From assembly GCA_016930435.1 (NCBI GenBank), contig JAFGGQ010000148.1, positions 1 through 61,595 on the forward strand: a stretch of DNA of 61,595 bases, given 5' to 3'. The position numbers and the translations under genes were made by a program. A model generated the notes under the pieces. It worked only from the letters and a program-made list of their open reading frames with translations, made no database searches and was not told the DNA's origin. This stretch comes from a bacterium (GTDB lineage: Bacteria > UBP14 > UBA6098 > JAFGQG01). This document shows positions 8,001 through 15,844 of this stretch, one piece after another (the first letter of the stretch is position 1; every line of letters begins with the position of its first letter).

Positions 8001-10753
8001 TCATAACTGACATCCTACCTTTACCAGGATCCACTATAGAGGATACCTCGCCGTTCATAGGATTTAGAATCGTCGACCCTCTATCCGGGGCCGATACAAG
8101 TTCCATGCAAATGACCGTGGACGGATGTCCGGTGAGTCCTTTTTTTTCCTGGTCGGGAACCGACTGGGAGGCCGGTTGGGAAGCCGCTGGGCCATTTATA
8201 CCCGGCGACAGCGTATTAGTATGTATTACCATAACAGACAGCACAGATTATTGTGAGGATAATCGACTGGATAGTTGTTGGGTTTTTTATATCCAGGATA
8301 CATGGCCCGAGATGAATGCCTCTATCATTGAGCCTCTCCCAAATACCTGGACCAGTTGCGCCGATCAGGCTATTATAATGCATCTTTTTGAAGGCGAAGG
8401 GGGGTGCACCGGTGCTCTAATTACAGAAGATGGAGAAATCCCGGAAGTATTGATCCTGGGTCCATTTGATTCCTCCGAAGAGCCATTGACCGACGCCGGA
8501 CTTTCAGAAATTCGGCCTTCCGAAGGGGATACTACTCTTGGCTATGCATGGTTTGCTGAAAATCCCTATCATTTCAGCTCGGATTACCATTGTGACTTGC
8601 CCTACATAGGGTTCGATTTCTATGATCTGGGTACGGAATGGAGTTCTATTCATGGATCATGTTATATACTTTTTTATCTTTGTACTCCCGAGGAACGAGA
8701 CATCTGTATGGCCTGGTGTATCGATGATGATATCATGATCTGGCTAAACGGCAGTCTTATATATTCTGATCGCGATGGTTCTGCCGAGTATGATTATACT
8801 TGTGATTTTCACCTTACTCCTGGTTATAATACGGTGCTTTTATGGGCTTCAAACTCCGGGGGGTTGAGAGCCTGGGATTTTAAATGGCATTTCGAAGATA
8901 GCCTCGGTGAATCTATTACAGATCTTTACTATTCTATTACATCGCCAGCCAGTGGGGCTTTAAGTTGCCCCATTGATCCTTCTTCCATACTCTTTACTGT
9001 AGAAAGTCTTCTTTATTCGGTGGGTGACGGTTTCTTGTCCTTTAGTGACGATTCAGTATTAACCTGGATTCCTATTTTACCGGATACTTTCCATAATGGT
9101 GATACTATAACAGCTTGCTTAGTAGCAGCAGATGACAGTTGTGGAGGAACCATACCCGATCTACCAATATGCTGGAATTTTTATGTTGATCTTACTCCCC
9201 CAGCTGTATTTAATATTTACCCACCCCCTGATACTACGCTATTTTATTACTTAACTGAATGGACATTTTACCTAGTGGATTCCTTATCAGGGCTTAACAC
9301 AGCTTCATTAACCCTAAATGCAAATGGTATTGAGATAGACCCTTGGATGGAATGGAGGGAAGAAGGATTGTGGATATCATGGAACCCGGACTCTGAAATG
9401 CTTTTTACTGACTCGGTGGCAGTCTGTTTATCCCTATCTGATACTACGGACTATTGTCCAGATAACTGGCTGGATACTTGCTGGAGCATCTATTTAGAAA
9501 ATCCCTGCAGCTTATTTCTAGCCTTACCTGAAACGCTTGCCTATCCAGGTGATACTTTGATTATACCTTTATTTTATAGTACTGTTGGAGCTTTTTCTAC
9601 TGATAACTTTCAATGTATCATCCAATTTAGAGAGGAGATTATCCAAATATTGACTTTGGAATTTGAAGATAGTCGAATGGATGATTGGACAATGGTAGAT
9701 TTCGATACCAGTATCAGTGGATTTTTAACTATTAGCGGGTCAGGAGATTTTATTCCCGAGGATTCCATTTTATGCTGGATAAAGCTATTGATAAGATTCA
9801 CTGCTTCAGAAGGCTGTTATACGGAACTCAGCTTCGGTTCGATAGATCTCTTTGACAGGGATTGTTACTTGACCTGGGAGAATGGTTTCATAAGCTTGCT
9901 TATAAGGGAGAGGGAGTGGTTGTTTGATCTGGTTTTTAGAAGCATTCAATTTAGAAATTCTACCATACTTACCATGGGCATGAACAGTTTTGGGTCGGAA
10001 GCCTATGATTCCGGCTTGGATATTATATATTTACCGGTACCCAGCTCCCCGCCCACCTGGTTCACCCTGGATGATTCCTCCGCTCCGCATATAACGAAAC
10101 TATCCAGGGATATTAGAAATGTTTCAGAAGTCCCTCAAATATGGACTGTCCATACTACTGATTATGAAGGTGATTTATCATGGATACCGGAACTACTGCC
10201 ACCAGGGGATTTTCTTATTAACGAACTTGTTGATATGCGAGCTAATGATGAATATCACTATGAAGCTTTTGAAGTACTGACTATTGAATATGATCGTCCC
10301 GAATTGGGACGATATACCTTTTCTCTGGAAGAAGGCTGGAATATGATATCATTCCCGGTTATCCCAACTTGCGGGGATTGGTATGACTGGTTTCCCGAAA
10401 TGTTAGGTGCAGCTTATTACTACGATCCTGAAAGCAGATGTTACGGTACAGCAACGTTACCCGAAAGGGGCAAAGGATATTGGGTTTATTTAAGAAGTGA
10501 TACTATAATCGAAATTGTAGGCTATCTTATAGACAGCTATAATTTGGAGATTGCTGAAGGTTGGAATATCATTGGCGGGACCACTGATACGGTGATAGCG
10601 GATTATATCGGATACGATCCGCCGGTTATAATAATTACGCCTCTTTATTTCTATTCTATGGGGTATTACTTGGATTCCTACGAATTAATTCCAACAAAAG
10701 CCTATTGGTTGTTTAGTATGGGAAATTCCCTTATTTCTGTAAGTGCTCCATAA
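2063..10753 (+). CDS. Giant Cys-rich secreted multidomain protein, 2896 residues
   Basis: No family is recognised for the whole chain. The start is GTG 2063, placed 7 bases after GGGG; the overlapping ATG at 2061 stops within eight codons. Residues 1-21 are a signal peptide. Residues 22-235 resemble a ThuA/amidotransferase-like fold. Three cassettes follow at about 246-1690. Each is bracketed by an Ig-like domain with WFWEET (at about 256, 702, 1097) and another with PCSLHI (at about 635, 1030, 1632). The fillings differ: propeller-like (375-605), concanavalin-like (790-985) and a longer unknown one (1190-1600). Residues 1691-2085 and 2086-2480 are tandem copies of a three-domain cassette (jelly-roll/PA14-like, then two Ig-like domains with a WxFxVDL motif). 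Residues 2480-2620 look cohesin-like. Residues 2750-2896 carry two EGWN(M/I)I repeats. Many paired cysteines suggest disulfides outside the cytoplasm. No T9SS-type tail is seen. The methyltransferase gene follows after 77 bases. Confidence 0.85.
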   Translation: MGKKFLLIMVIVGFCANICLAERCNILIYTTGGMYAGDRFDSLKAVLEDMGNTVRLEDRTSISDLSSLLPGDYSQCWFINGDTNRAVSLNTEERDSIILFAESGGGLVILADHVSGLASYHADANFICQEWLLQFSGNRNHSFGGSHTCNPYILFSDHPISESITTLFTTISEAEIHFSGLDTDCHPIAIYAEDTLQCSFEMDDAKIFLDGCFERYLDEFIHECGGDSLVRNISCWLEPHGCGCEELYVSSIDYLWFWEETDCNDSNIVHICYLLSGDTSNITISLSSDGGLTWEVPLFTLLDTVGDLGSEVAPGEHCFQWLMNEDLPDSEGMNWMLEIATGYSRGSCSDSVLYILADSFYIGYREGQDLAHTDSTMLLVANPYSSIISIYEFSKCTSALLRSAEIPVAASSPHQGITYAFGFIWVTGHDGVIYKVDHSTLMVEGRYALDRSGLAGSPYYEGLTYDDSLLYVIEDWSAVGGASMIFGFDPDSALSCSVALLPRAIDIDVPDYNYEGFTMAGGVFWCTCPGDHSIKGIDLSGAVVEDYPAPGPLTNGAAWDGCYLFLSDRNSPWVFIYGDGARLWEWLCPSSLRANANLDSRPPEINLFCPEGTFVEGDTIIFDWSVSDSFWVNEPCSLHIYGSGRDLHFEVSDTYFIWESSFACSSCTVVVAARDSFCNWGYDSCVVIIEPAVTSPRIDSLWFWEETECDDTNRVHICYHLSGGISDVYIEASTNGGMTWDVPLETLEDTTGDIGSDILTGYHCFTWILSEDLPNWEGELLLSICAPIGDSIEYFYDFEDGTYSDFEEYVPGRFFVVDDEAYTGSLSVYCAHTTGGDHDRIIHFDHRFSKGRITCWFKCMGPSADGDLYINYDTSAMSGYRCSYRPRYTDDHDFFVASLVDGRPDEYLLWHDPIHVDRYEWFKGEMVRDDDWIYINVYDSFNVLVDEDSIRDCRYCTYCPGQATGVGLFNGGYLDDVLIKFIPLDTIGISNYIDSYPPRVFVRCPVESMSPGDTVEISWHVDDLFWANDPCSLHIYGSGRDLHFEVSDTYFIWESSFACSSCTVVVAARDSFCNWGYDSCVVIIEPAVTSPRIDSLWFWEETECDRINIVNICYILSGDSADISFRMSADSGLTWSVPLDSLINMENDLGWVDTGVHCFEWVISSDLPDTETCRFTVEIISRSTMVGELSNSSFDDFSEGDTTSNVKIMSPDPDGTDDGALWIPPGEDTIKVLQIEAGGPYYTPCIPEAIYAYMLEGDPPLSIKIYQINISAFNASAVSPSSMLEVSYVDYSGLLSPPESISLASFDLLIFGTRDCYGHYDLTLSSADAVRSVVIGGSGLMLTHDTATPHAPCGDHSNFCSLYDITGITCDPDIPTDDWEGFTSVIRVVETDLPILNTPFDIPDTFDVMLTHWLGQGVSAGWILYTGLDAPYSAFDNGLYWQAYHNPLYNSFSTFFSYGHRPLVPEEWESKAMINSLFFSLNGGIGTGVYNSPVYEYCEGTSIDTVVWSLTVPPCGGELNIQIAVDTSIGITESWTDWIPVITAIHDLPAFDQLRYRVGITVQPGCESPILHWIRFRLTEPDYSSYHYTGCLDSRSPEVVLRCPESLFLERDMIIFDWSVSDSFWVNDPCSLHIFGCGTELHTEVSDTYFIWESSFACSSCTVVVAARDSFCNWGYDSCIINIEASVPITASIIEPLPNTWTSCADQFIGIVLHPGSIMGWICEGETLNSRGELPAALIIGTWDGDTTPFRGEISPSPGDSYGGRTWLTQEANYCTTYCYFTCGISPAAVWPEEYATAYMHFYICSPDNREAVLYIDEHDNALTIWHNGDSIYYYDRQRLCTEVSVHLEACWNRFLFKVYNTTMTTSAAWNVTWAFWDSTGSPMTDLRYILEVPDTSYRSHCPIDPGSIDLTLNGEHFSVGDGYLDLVEDTILSWIPMIPDFFEDGDTVEACLLYAGDSCGGTLEAPLCWNFWVDLSAPLITDILPLPGSTIEDTSPFIGFRIVDPLSGADTSSMQMTVDGCPVSPFFSWSGTDWEAGWEAAGPFIPGDSVLVCITITDSTDYCEDNRLDSCWVFYIQDTWPEMNASIIEPLPNTWTSCADQAIIMHLFEGEGGCTGALITEDGEIPEVLILGPFDSSEEPLTDAGLSEIRPSEGDTTLGYAWFAENPYHFSSDYHCDLPYIGFDFYDLGTEWSSIHGSCYILFYLCTPEERDICMAWCIDDDIMIWLNGSLIYSDRDGSAEYDYTCDFHLTPGYNTVLLWASNSGGLRAWDFKWHFEDSLGESITDLYYSITSPASGALSCPIDPSSILFTVESLLYSVGDGFLSFSDDSVLTWIPILPDTFHNGDTITACLVAADDSCGGTIPDLPICWNFYVDLTPPAVFNIYPPPDTTLFYYLTEWTFYLVDSLSGLNTASLTLNANGIEIDPWMEWREEGLWISWNPDSEMLFTDSVAVCLSLSDTTDYCPDNWLDTCWSIYLENPCSLFLALPETLAYPGDTLIIPLFYSTVGAFSTDNFQCIIQFREEIIQILTLEFEDSRMDDWTMVDFDTSISGFLTISGSGDFIPEDSILCWIKLLIRFTASEGCYTELSFGSIDLFDRDCYLTWENGFISLLIREREWLFDLVFRSIQFRNSTILTMGMNSFGSEAYDSGLDIIYLPVPSSPPTWFTLDDSSAPHITKLSRDIRNVSEVPQIWTVHTTDYEGDLSWIPELLPPGDFLINELVDMRANDEYHYEAFEVLTIEYDRPELGRYTFSLEEGWNMISFPVIPTCGDWYDWFPEMLGAAYYYDPESRCYGTATLPERGKGYWVYLRSDTIIEIVGYLIDSYNLEIAEGWNIIGGTTDTVIADYIGYDPPVIIITPLYFYSMGYYLDSYELIPTKAYWLFSMGNSLISVSAP
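3965..5377 (+). repeat. Near-identical 228-bp direct repeats with only silent differences (copies at 3965-4192 and 5150-5377)
   Basis: The two copies encode the same 76 residues, from PCSLHIYGSG through DSLWFWEETECD. By eye they differ at 7 of 228 bases, all at third codon positions. A third, more diverged copy runs from about 6896 to 7105. Its first 57 bases (6896-6952) match copy 1's upstream flank (3908-3967 region, DWSVSDSFWVN) almost perfectly, while copy 2 differs there. The set is therefore mosaic, as expected from gene conversion or unequal exchange inside the gene. Confidence 0.85.
7133..9505 (+). repeat. Tandem duplication of a three-domain cassette of about 395 codons (7133-8317 and 8318-9505)
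   Basis: Both units open with the same 17 residues, ASIIEPLPNTWTSCADQ, with only a few silent base differences. They continue with a jelly-roll-like part (a WxNG-type motif, then a GxN-LL/LF strand), an Ig-like part ending CWNF(W/Y)VDL, and an Ig-like part ending in DSCW or DTCW. Beyond the opening stretch the copies are clearly diverged in protein, so the duplication is old and the conserved opening may be kept by conversion. Confidence 0.75.
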
Positions 10754-10830
10754 AAGCATAGAGAAATCAGTCAATTATTGAATAGTATTCAGAAGCAAAA
10801 TCAATAAGTGCAATTACTCGGAAGGATCTA

Positions 10831-11700
10831 ATGTATTGTCCAATATGTGGGGGGAAATTTAAGGAAATCAACATTGGCAAGTCCTGTCTCCTTTTAAAAT
10901 GCAAGCAATGTGGATTACTAAAAAGGGATTTAGATAAATGTTTTGCCCATGCTAGGGCTTTTCAAGATTTTGGAGGAAATTCTCAGCTCGATAAGTGGCG
11001 CTTGGCAAATGTAAAGCTTTTAGTGGACAGGATTATAAATAAATATTTCAGTAATAGGAAACAGAGTATTCTCGATATAGGTTTCGGAAGGGGATTTTTA
11101 TTAAAGGCTTTTATACGAGAAGGACATTCAGTCTGGGGGATAGACCACGATCAAAGAATGGTTGATAAAGTCTCTATGGATCTCGAACGTTCTTATAGAT
11201 CGAATATCATCCATTCCGAACTAGAAAAATTTGAGGTCCCCTCAGGTTGTTTTGATATAGCTTATATGGTACATGTTATAGAGCATTTAAAGAACCCCAG
11301 CATCGTTTTGGGAAGGCTCTACGAAGCTCTTAAACCAGGTGGAATATTATTAATCATCACTCCAAATGGGGATAGTGCAAGTTTGAGATTATTTAAAGAA
11401 AACTGGTGGTTTCTGGAGGACCCCACGCATTACTACTTCTATAATCATACTTCTATGCATATTCTATTAGAAAGCGCAGGATTTAAAATTATTAGCAGGC
11501 AGCCAGTCTTGGGGGAAAGTTTTACACTGGAAGCAAACAGTGCTCTCAGGTGGTTGGGCTTTTACAATCTTAATAATCCTACCTTGACTTTCTCTTCCTT
11601 GGGACTATCGCTCTTATTTAACCTTATCAGAATTGCTTACCCTGATCTTCATCCCTCTATTACTGCTATAGCACGAAAAAAGGATGATAATAATCATTAA
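10831..11700 (+). CDS. SAM-dependent methyltransferase with N-terminal zinc ribbon (Methyltransf_23 type)
   Basis: The protein has 289 residues. The N-terminus has a four-cysteine zinc ribbon, C3-x2-C6 and C24-x2-C27. The Rossmann-type SAM fold starts at about 78 with motif I DIGFGRG (82-88) and acidic D105 (WGIDHD). It continues with the post-motif strand FDIAYMVHVIEHLKNP and the LKPGGILLIITPNG strand. The WWFLEDPTHYYFYN segment is typical of methyltransferases in sugar and cell-wall glycan clusters. GGAAGG lies 5 bases before the ATG. It converges with the dehydratase gene, and both genes share the palindromic TTAA at 11697-11700 as their stops. The likely role is methylation of a sugar or lipid intermediate; the substrate is unknown. 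Confidence 0.8.
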   Translation: MYCPICGGKFKEINIGKSCLLLKCKQCGLLKRDLDKCFAHARAFQDFGGNSQLDKWRLANVKLLVDRIINKYFSNRKQSILDIGFGRGFLLKAFIREGHSVWGIDHDQRMVDKVSMDLERSYRSNIIHSELEKFEVPSGCFDIAYMVHVIEHLKNPSIVLGRLYEALKPGGILLIITPNGDSASLRLFKENWWFLEDPTHYYFYNHTSMHILLESAGFKIISRQPVLGESFTLEANSALRWLGFYNLNNPTLTFSSLGLSLLFNLIRIAYPDLHPSITAIARKKDDNNH

Positions 11701-12674
11701 CTCAGCTTTTTTACCCAATAATCCAGCAGATCTTTCATGGTTTGGTCAAGAGGTATCTCAGGTTTCCAACCTGTAGCTTCTTGAACTTTCGTTATATCTG
11801 GTATCTGGATCTGGATGTCGATTTTTCGATAAAGATTTGGATGAACGTACATTTCTACTTTCTCCAGGCCGGAAAGCTCAAGAAGTTTTTCGGTGAACCA
11901 ACGCATTTTCTTTACTTCGTTTCCACCAACGTTATAAGCTTCTCCGCTTTTGCCTTTTAACATCAGCAGATAATAGGCCTTAACGCAATCACGGACGTCG
12001 ATTACCACCCTTTCAGTATCAAGATTCCCAATATTCAGGACTTTATCTTGAATGCCTAACATCATTCGGGCAATCTGGTAGGCATCGGAAGATATTGAAA
12101 AATTCTTGCCCCTTCGGGGTCCTGTATGTGAGAATGCTCGGGTTATAAAACCATCAATAAACCCATTATTGACTCTTTCTTGAAGATAAAGGTCAATAGC
12201 GGCTTTGCTTGCTCCGTATGGATTAACAGGCATGATCTCAGTAGTCTCATCAATTTTCCCGTAAGTTTCACTTGCCCGGCCATAAACCTCAGAAGTGGAA
12301 CAGAACATCAGGCGACATTTGTTCTGAAATGATTGAATAGCATCTATTAAATTCACAGAACCCTGCACATTATCTGCAAATGTCTCAACTGGGTCAGTAA
12401 AACTGGTAGGGGGGTGACTTTGAGCAGCAAGATGGAAGACTCCATCATATTGGTTTTCAGTGAATATTTTATAAAGGCTTCTTAAATCTTTAAGATCCCC
12501 GAATAGCCATTTCATCTTTTTAAAAGCCTCATCCTCCATAACATCAATCGTATCCACTTCCCTTCCATTGCATACCCTTATCAATCCATAAACTTCATGA
12601 CCCTCTGCAACCAACAGATTAGCTAAGTGGGGCCCTACAAAACCTGTAGCACCGGTTATTAAATATCTGCTCAC
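11697..12674 (-). CDS. GDP-mannose 4,6-dehydratase-family short-chain dehydrogenase
   Basis: An NAD(P)-dependent extended SDR of 325 residues. I start it at GTG 12674 because GGGAGG lies 5 bases upstream and the fold then begins directly with SRYLITGATGFVGPHL; a longer frame to 12746 adds 24 residues that fit nothing. It has the dinucleotide motif G8-x2-G11-x2-G14, STSE at 126-129, the catalytic Y153-x3-K157 (NPYGASKAA), and the substrate-side segment RAFSHTGPRRG. These fit GDP-mannose 4,6-dehydratase or the related GDP-4-keto-6-deoxymannose reductase, which make deoxyhexoses such as rhamnose or fucose. No partner synthase lies beside it. The exact reaction is uncertain; the family is clear. 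Confidence 0.85.
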   Translation of the reverse strand: MSRYLITGATGFVGPHLANLLVAEGHEVYGLIRVCNGREVDTIDVMEDEAFKKMKWLFGDLKDLRSLYKIFTENQYDGVFHLAAQSHPPTSFTDPVETFADNVQGSVNLIDAIQSFQNKCRLMFCSTSEVYGRASETYGKIDETTEIMPVNPYGASKAAIDLYLQERVNNGFIDGFITRAFSHTGPRRGKNFSISSDAYQIARMMLGIQDKVLNIGNLDTERVVIDVRDCVKAYYLLMLKGKSGEAYNVGGNEVKKMRWFTEKLLELSGLEKVEMYVHPNLYRKIDIQIQIPDITKVQEATGWKPEIPLDQTMKDLLDYWVKKLS

Positions 12675-12780
12675 ATTGTCCTCCCTTTTACAAAATCTTT
12701 CATTATTTAATTCAATTTGAATTTTTAATATAAATTTATATTTCATTCAGTCAATATAATTTATGAATTTGGCTTTTAAC

Positions 12781-12808
12781 TTGACTTTGTATCTGCTCCG
12801 TTTATAAT
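12781..12808 (+). promoter_or_regulatory. Sigma-70 type promoter for mutS2
   Basis: TTGACT (12781-12786), a 16-base spacer and TATAAT (12803-12808) lie 41 bases before the mutS2 ATG. The site is in the divergent gap between the dehydratase and mutS2, and it reads toward mutS2. Confidence 0.7.
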
Positions 12809-12849
12809 TTGGGCTTCAGAATTACTAAATTCTATATTATACTTTAATT

Positions 12850-15204
12850 ATGGATAACTGGTATCTACATAGCTCTTCGGTTCTGGAACTGCTGAAGGTA
12901 AAAGGTCTTCTGCAGGAATATTGTGTTTCACCCATGGCTAAGCAAAGAGCAGCAGACTTGAGCCCTTTGAACTCCCGGGAAGAGGCCGGGTGGTCCTTCT
13001 CCTTTATCAGCGAGATAAAAAGGATGCTCCAGCAAAGCCATAATCCCAATCTTCACGGGCTTCATGATATCAGGGAATATTGTTCCAAAGCCGCCAAGCA
13101 GGGGATATTGAACGAGGAACAGCTATGGAAGGTCATGGAGGTACTCTGCCTCACCGAGCAACTGATCAGACTCATCCGGAAGAGCAACGATGAATACCCG
13201 ATGCTGCGGGTTTTTTTATCAAATCTGATCACCCTCATCCCCCTGGATTCTCAGATCGAACGCTTTCTCCAGGCGCCCGGGGAGATCAGGGAAAATGCCA
13301 CCCCCACCCTTGTAAACCTCAATAAACAGTACGAGATAGTCCGGGAAAGGATACAGGGTAAACTTGAAGGATATCTGAATTCCCGTAAATTCTCCGGATA
13401 TCTCCAGGAGCCACTGGTTACTTTCAGGCAGGGGCGGTTTGTTATTCCGGTTCAGGCGGTTCACAAAGAACGGATACCGGGTGTTATTCATGACCGTTCC
13501 GCCAGCGGGGCTACGCTCTTCGTGGAGCCTTTTACCGTGGTTAGTTTCAACAATGAGCTCAGGGAGATAGAGCTCAAGATCAAGGCCGAAAAAGAGCGAA
13601 TATTGCGATTTCTTTCCCAGTTGATCGGGGCCAAAGCAGATACGATTAATTCCAATGTGGATTATCTTGCAACCCTGGATTTCTACACCGCCGCTGCCCA
13701 TCTCTCACAACGCTACGATGCTGGAGCCCCGGATTTTAGCAAGAATGGCGACTTTATCCTTAAGCGAGCTTATCATCCCCTGCTCCTTGAAGAGCGATAC
13801 AAGGACCCTGAATTTAAACCAATTCACCTGGATCTGGAGCTTAAAGGAGCTATAAATGCCCTGATAATTACCGGCCCTAATATGGGTGGCAAGACGGTCA
13901 CCCTGAAGACTATCGGTCTGCTTTCCATGATGGCGGTGATGGGGCTTCATATCCCTGCGGCTAACGGGACCACTATGCCCTTCTTTAAAAAAATATTTGC
14001 CGATATAGGAGATGAGCAGTCCATTGAGTTCTCACTGTCCAGTTTTGCTTCCCATATCAAGCACTGGTGTGAGGCTCTGGATGGGGCCGGCCCCGACAGC
14101 CTGGTGTTGTTGGATGAATTGGGTTCCTCAACCGCCCCGGAGGAAGGCGCTCCGCTTTCCATCGCCCTACTGAATAAACTGGTTAAAAAAAAGGCCCGGA
14201 TAATAGCGACAACACATCTGGGTACACTGAAAACACTTGCGGCCCAACGCCCGGAGTTTGATAACGCCGCCATGGAATTCGACCCGGATAACCTCAATCC
14301 CACATACCAGTTAAGGATGGGTGCTCCCGGAAGAAGCTGGGCATTCCAAATCGCTCAGGTGCTGGGACTCCCACAGGAAATAATAACCAGCGGTTACCAA
14401 CTGCTCTCACAGGAAGAAGTTAAGATCGATAACCTTACCCGGGAATTGGAAGAACAGATTACTACCCTTCAGAAAAAGAATGACCAGGTTAGTGGATACC
14501 TGCAGGAACTCGAAGGCCAGAAAATGATGCTGGAAGGGCTGCTTAAAAGCAATAAGGAGAAAGAAGAAATACTTCTGAGATTAAAAAAGAGATATGAAAA
14601 GGAAAAAAACGAGATGCTCAAGGATTTTCTGGAAAAAGAACGGCATCGCCTAAGGATATTGCTTCCCGACAGTAATGATAAGGAGACCCTTCATAGAGCG
14701 ATTGAAACCGTCGAAGATAACCTTAAGAAAGTGAAGAAGAAGCAGGATCGGTTTCGAAAGATAAATTATGAATTCCGTGAGGGGCAGCACGTTAATATTA
14801 TCTTTATGGATAAAGAGGGCGAAATTCTCAGTCTCCCGGATAAATCTGGATACCTGAAGATACTGGTGGATGGATACCAGATGAATATTCACGGCAGCGA
14901 ATTGGAGCCTTTAAAGGAGGATAAGAAACCACAGCAGAAGCAGATTTTTTATAAGGAAAGGAAGCCTCCTGAATCCCTTAATCTATTGGGGCTGCATTTT
15001 GCGGAAGCTCAGGAGAAGATCGATCAGTATATTGATGATGCTATCGTGAAGGAAAAGAACGATCTACTGATAATCCACGGGAAAAAGGTGCTCAAGGATA
15101 AAGTCCGGGCATACCTGCGTAATAACAAGAGGGTTGAATCTATTGAACCGGCTGAGCTTTGGGAAGGTGGTGATGGCGCTACGGTCGTTAAATTGAAAAT
15201 ATGA
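12850..15204 (+). CDS. mutS2: MutS2 family ATPase with degenerate Smr domain
   Basis: A DNA-structure or ribosome-acting MutS paralogue of 784 residues, the usual length. The N-terminal clamp/core region is at 1-330. Walker A GPNMGGKT is at about 342-349, followed by the LKTIGLL helix. Walker B LVLLDELGSS is at about 418-427, followed by TAPEEGAPL and the ATTHLG switch. A long charged coiled-coil lies at about 515-640. The Smr domain occupies about 705-784. The usual LDLRG of Smr reads LNLLG here, and the usual HGxGxG loop reads HGKKVLK and is shorter, so the nuclease residues appear to be lost. The C-terminal EGGDGATVV strand is intact. The ATG has no clear Shine-Dalgarno sequence but sits 41 bases from a consensus promoter. 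Confidence 0.95.
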   Translation: MDNWYLHSSSVLELLKVKGLLQEYCVSPMAKQRAADLSPLNSREEAGWSFSFISEIKRMLQQSHNPNLHGLHDIREYCSKAAKQGILNEEQLWKVMEVLCLTEQLIRLIRKSNDEYPMLRVFLSNLITLIPLDSQIERFLQAPGEIRENATPTLVNLNKQYEIVRERIQGKLEGYLNSRKFSGYLQEPLVTFRQGRFVIPVQAVHKERIPGVIHDRSASGATLFVEPFTVVSFNNELREIELKIKAEKERILRFLSQLIGAKADTINSNVDYLATLDFYTAAAHLSQRYDAGAPDFSKNGDFILKRAYHPLLLEERYKDPEFKPIHLDLELKGAINALIITGPNMGGKTVTLKTIGLLSMMAVMGLHIPAANGTTMPFFKKIFADIGDEQSIEFSLSSFASHIKHWCEALDGAGPDSLVLLDELGSSTAPEEGAPLSIALLNKLVKKKARIIATTHLGTLKTLAAQRPEFDNAAMEFDPDNLNPTYQLRMGAPGRSWAFQIAQVLGLPQEIITSGYQLLSQEEVKIDNLTRELEEQITTLQKKNDQVSGYLQELEGQKMMLEGLLKSNKEKEEILLRLKKRYEKEKNEMLKDFLEKERHRLRILLPDSNDKETLHRAIETVEDNLKKVKKKQDRFRKINYEFREGQHVNIIFMDKEGEILSLPDKSGYLKILVDGYQMNIHGSELEPLKEDKKPQQKQIFYKERKPPESLNLLGLHFAEAQEKIDQYIDDAIVKEKNDLLIIHGKKVLKDKVRAYLRNNKRVESIEPAELWEGGDGATVVKLKI

Positions 15205-15222
15205 ACTGAAAACCGGTACAAT

Positions 15223-15252
15223 TTGAAATGTTAATATTTGGAGTTTTATAAA
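15223..15252 (+). promoter_or_regulatory. Possible promoter for the heptose gene pair
   Basis: TTGAAA (15223-15228), an 18-base spacer and TATAAA (15247-15252) lie about 80 bases before the adenylyltransferase ATG. The match is moderate, and the AT-rich background makes chance occurrence possible. Confidence 0.35.
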
Positions 15253-15334
15253 TAATGGAATTAAGTTTGAAAATATAAGGTATGATCAAAAAAAGGTTGC
15301 CTAAAAACACCATATATAACTATATTGAACCGTT

Positions 15335-15844
15335 ATGAATAAGCTAAGGGAACTTAATGAATTAATATTTTTAAGGAACAAGTGGAGGTCCGAGGGGAAG
15401 AGGGTCGTTTTCACCAATGGGTGCTTTGATCTCATCCATAGCGGCCATATTGAGTTACTGACCAGTGCCAAAGCTCAGGGCGAGCTGTTGATCGTAGGCT
15501 TGAATTCGGACAGCTCGGTACGGAAGATAAAGGATAAGGGCCGCCCGATCGTGGACGAGACAAACAGGGTGATCGTGTTATCCGCCCTTGAAATGATAGA
15601 CTATATTGTTTTGTTTGAGGAGACCACCCCTGAAAAACTGATCTCAGCCCTGCTCCCGGATGTTTTGGTGAAGGGCAGTGATTGGGCTATCAGTGAAGTA
15701 GTGGGCAGGGAAGAAGTAGAGAAGAATGGGGGCAAGGTTATGTTGGTAGATCTTTTGAAAGGGTTCTCCACCAGTAATATCATTAAAAATATAATCAGCA
15801 ATTATTGTCCCCCTGATAATGAACATGAAGAAGCTGCAGATTGA
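15335..15844 (+). CDS. rfaE2: D-glycero-beta-D-manno-heptose 1-phosphate adenylyltransferase
   Basis: Makes ADP-D-glycero-beta-D-manno-heptose from the heptose 1-phosphate and ATP in the cytoplasm, the last activation step for the LPS inner core before epimerisation. The protein has 169 residues. The nucleotidyltransferase signature is TNGCFDLIHSGH with H35-x-G-H38. It continues with KDKGRPIVDE and the C-terminal GFSTSNII motif (143-150), the adenylate-binding stretch. Only the adenylyltransferase half is present; in E. coli it is fused to the kinase as HldE, so a separate kinase should exist elsewhere. No Shine-Dalgarno sequence is visible before the ATG. Its last 26 bases overlap the next gene, suggesting coupled translation. 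Confidence 0.9.
   Translation: MNKLRELNELIFLRNKWRSEGKRVVFTNGCFDLIHSGHIELLTSAKAQGELLIVGLNSDSSVRKIKDKGRPIVDETNRVIVLSALEMIDYIVLFEETTPEKLISALLPDVLVKGSDWAISEVVGREEVEKNGGKVMLVDLLKGFSTSNIIKNIISNYCPPDNEHEEAAD

Noticed and set aside
12675-12746. Longer start (24 extra codons) for the dehydratase
   Set aside because: The GTG at 12674 has GGGAGG at the right distance, and the Rossmann motif then sits at the very N-terminus as usual for this family.
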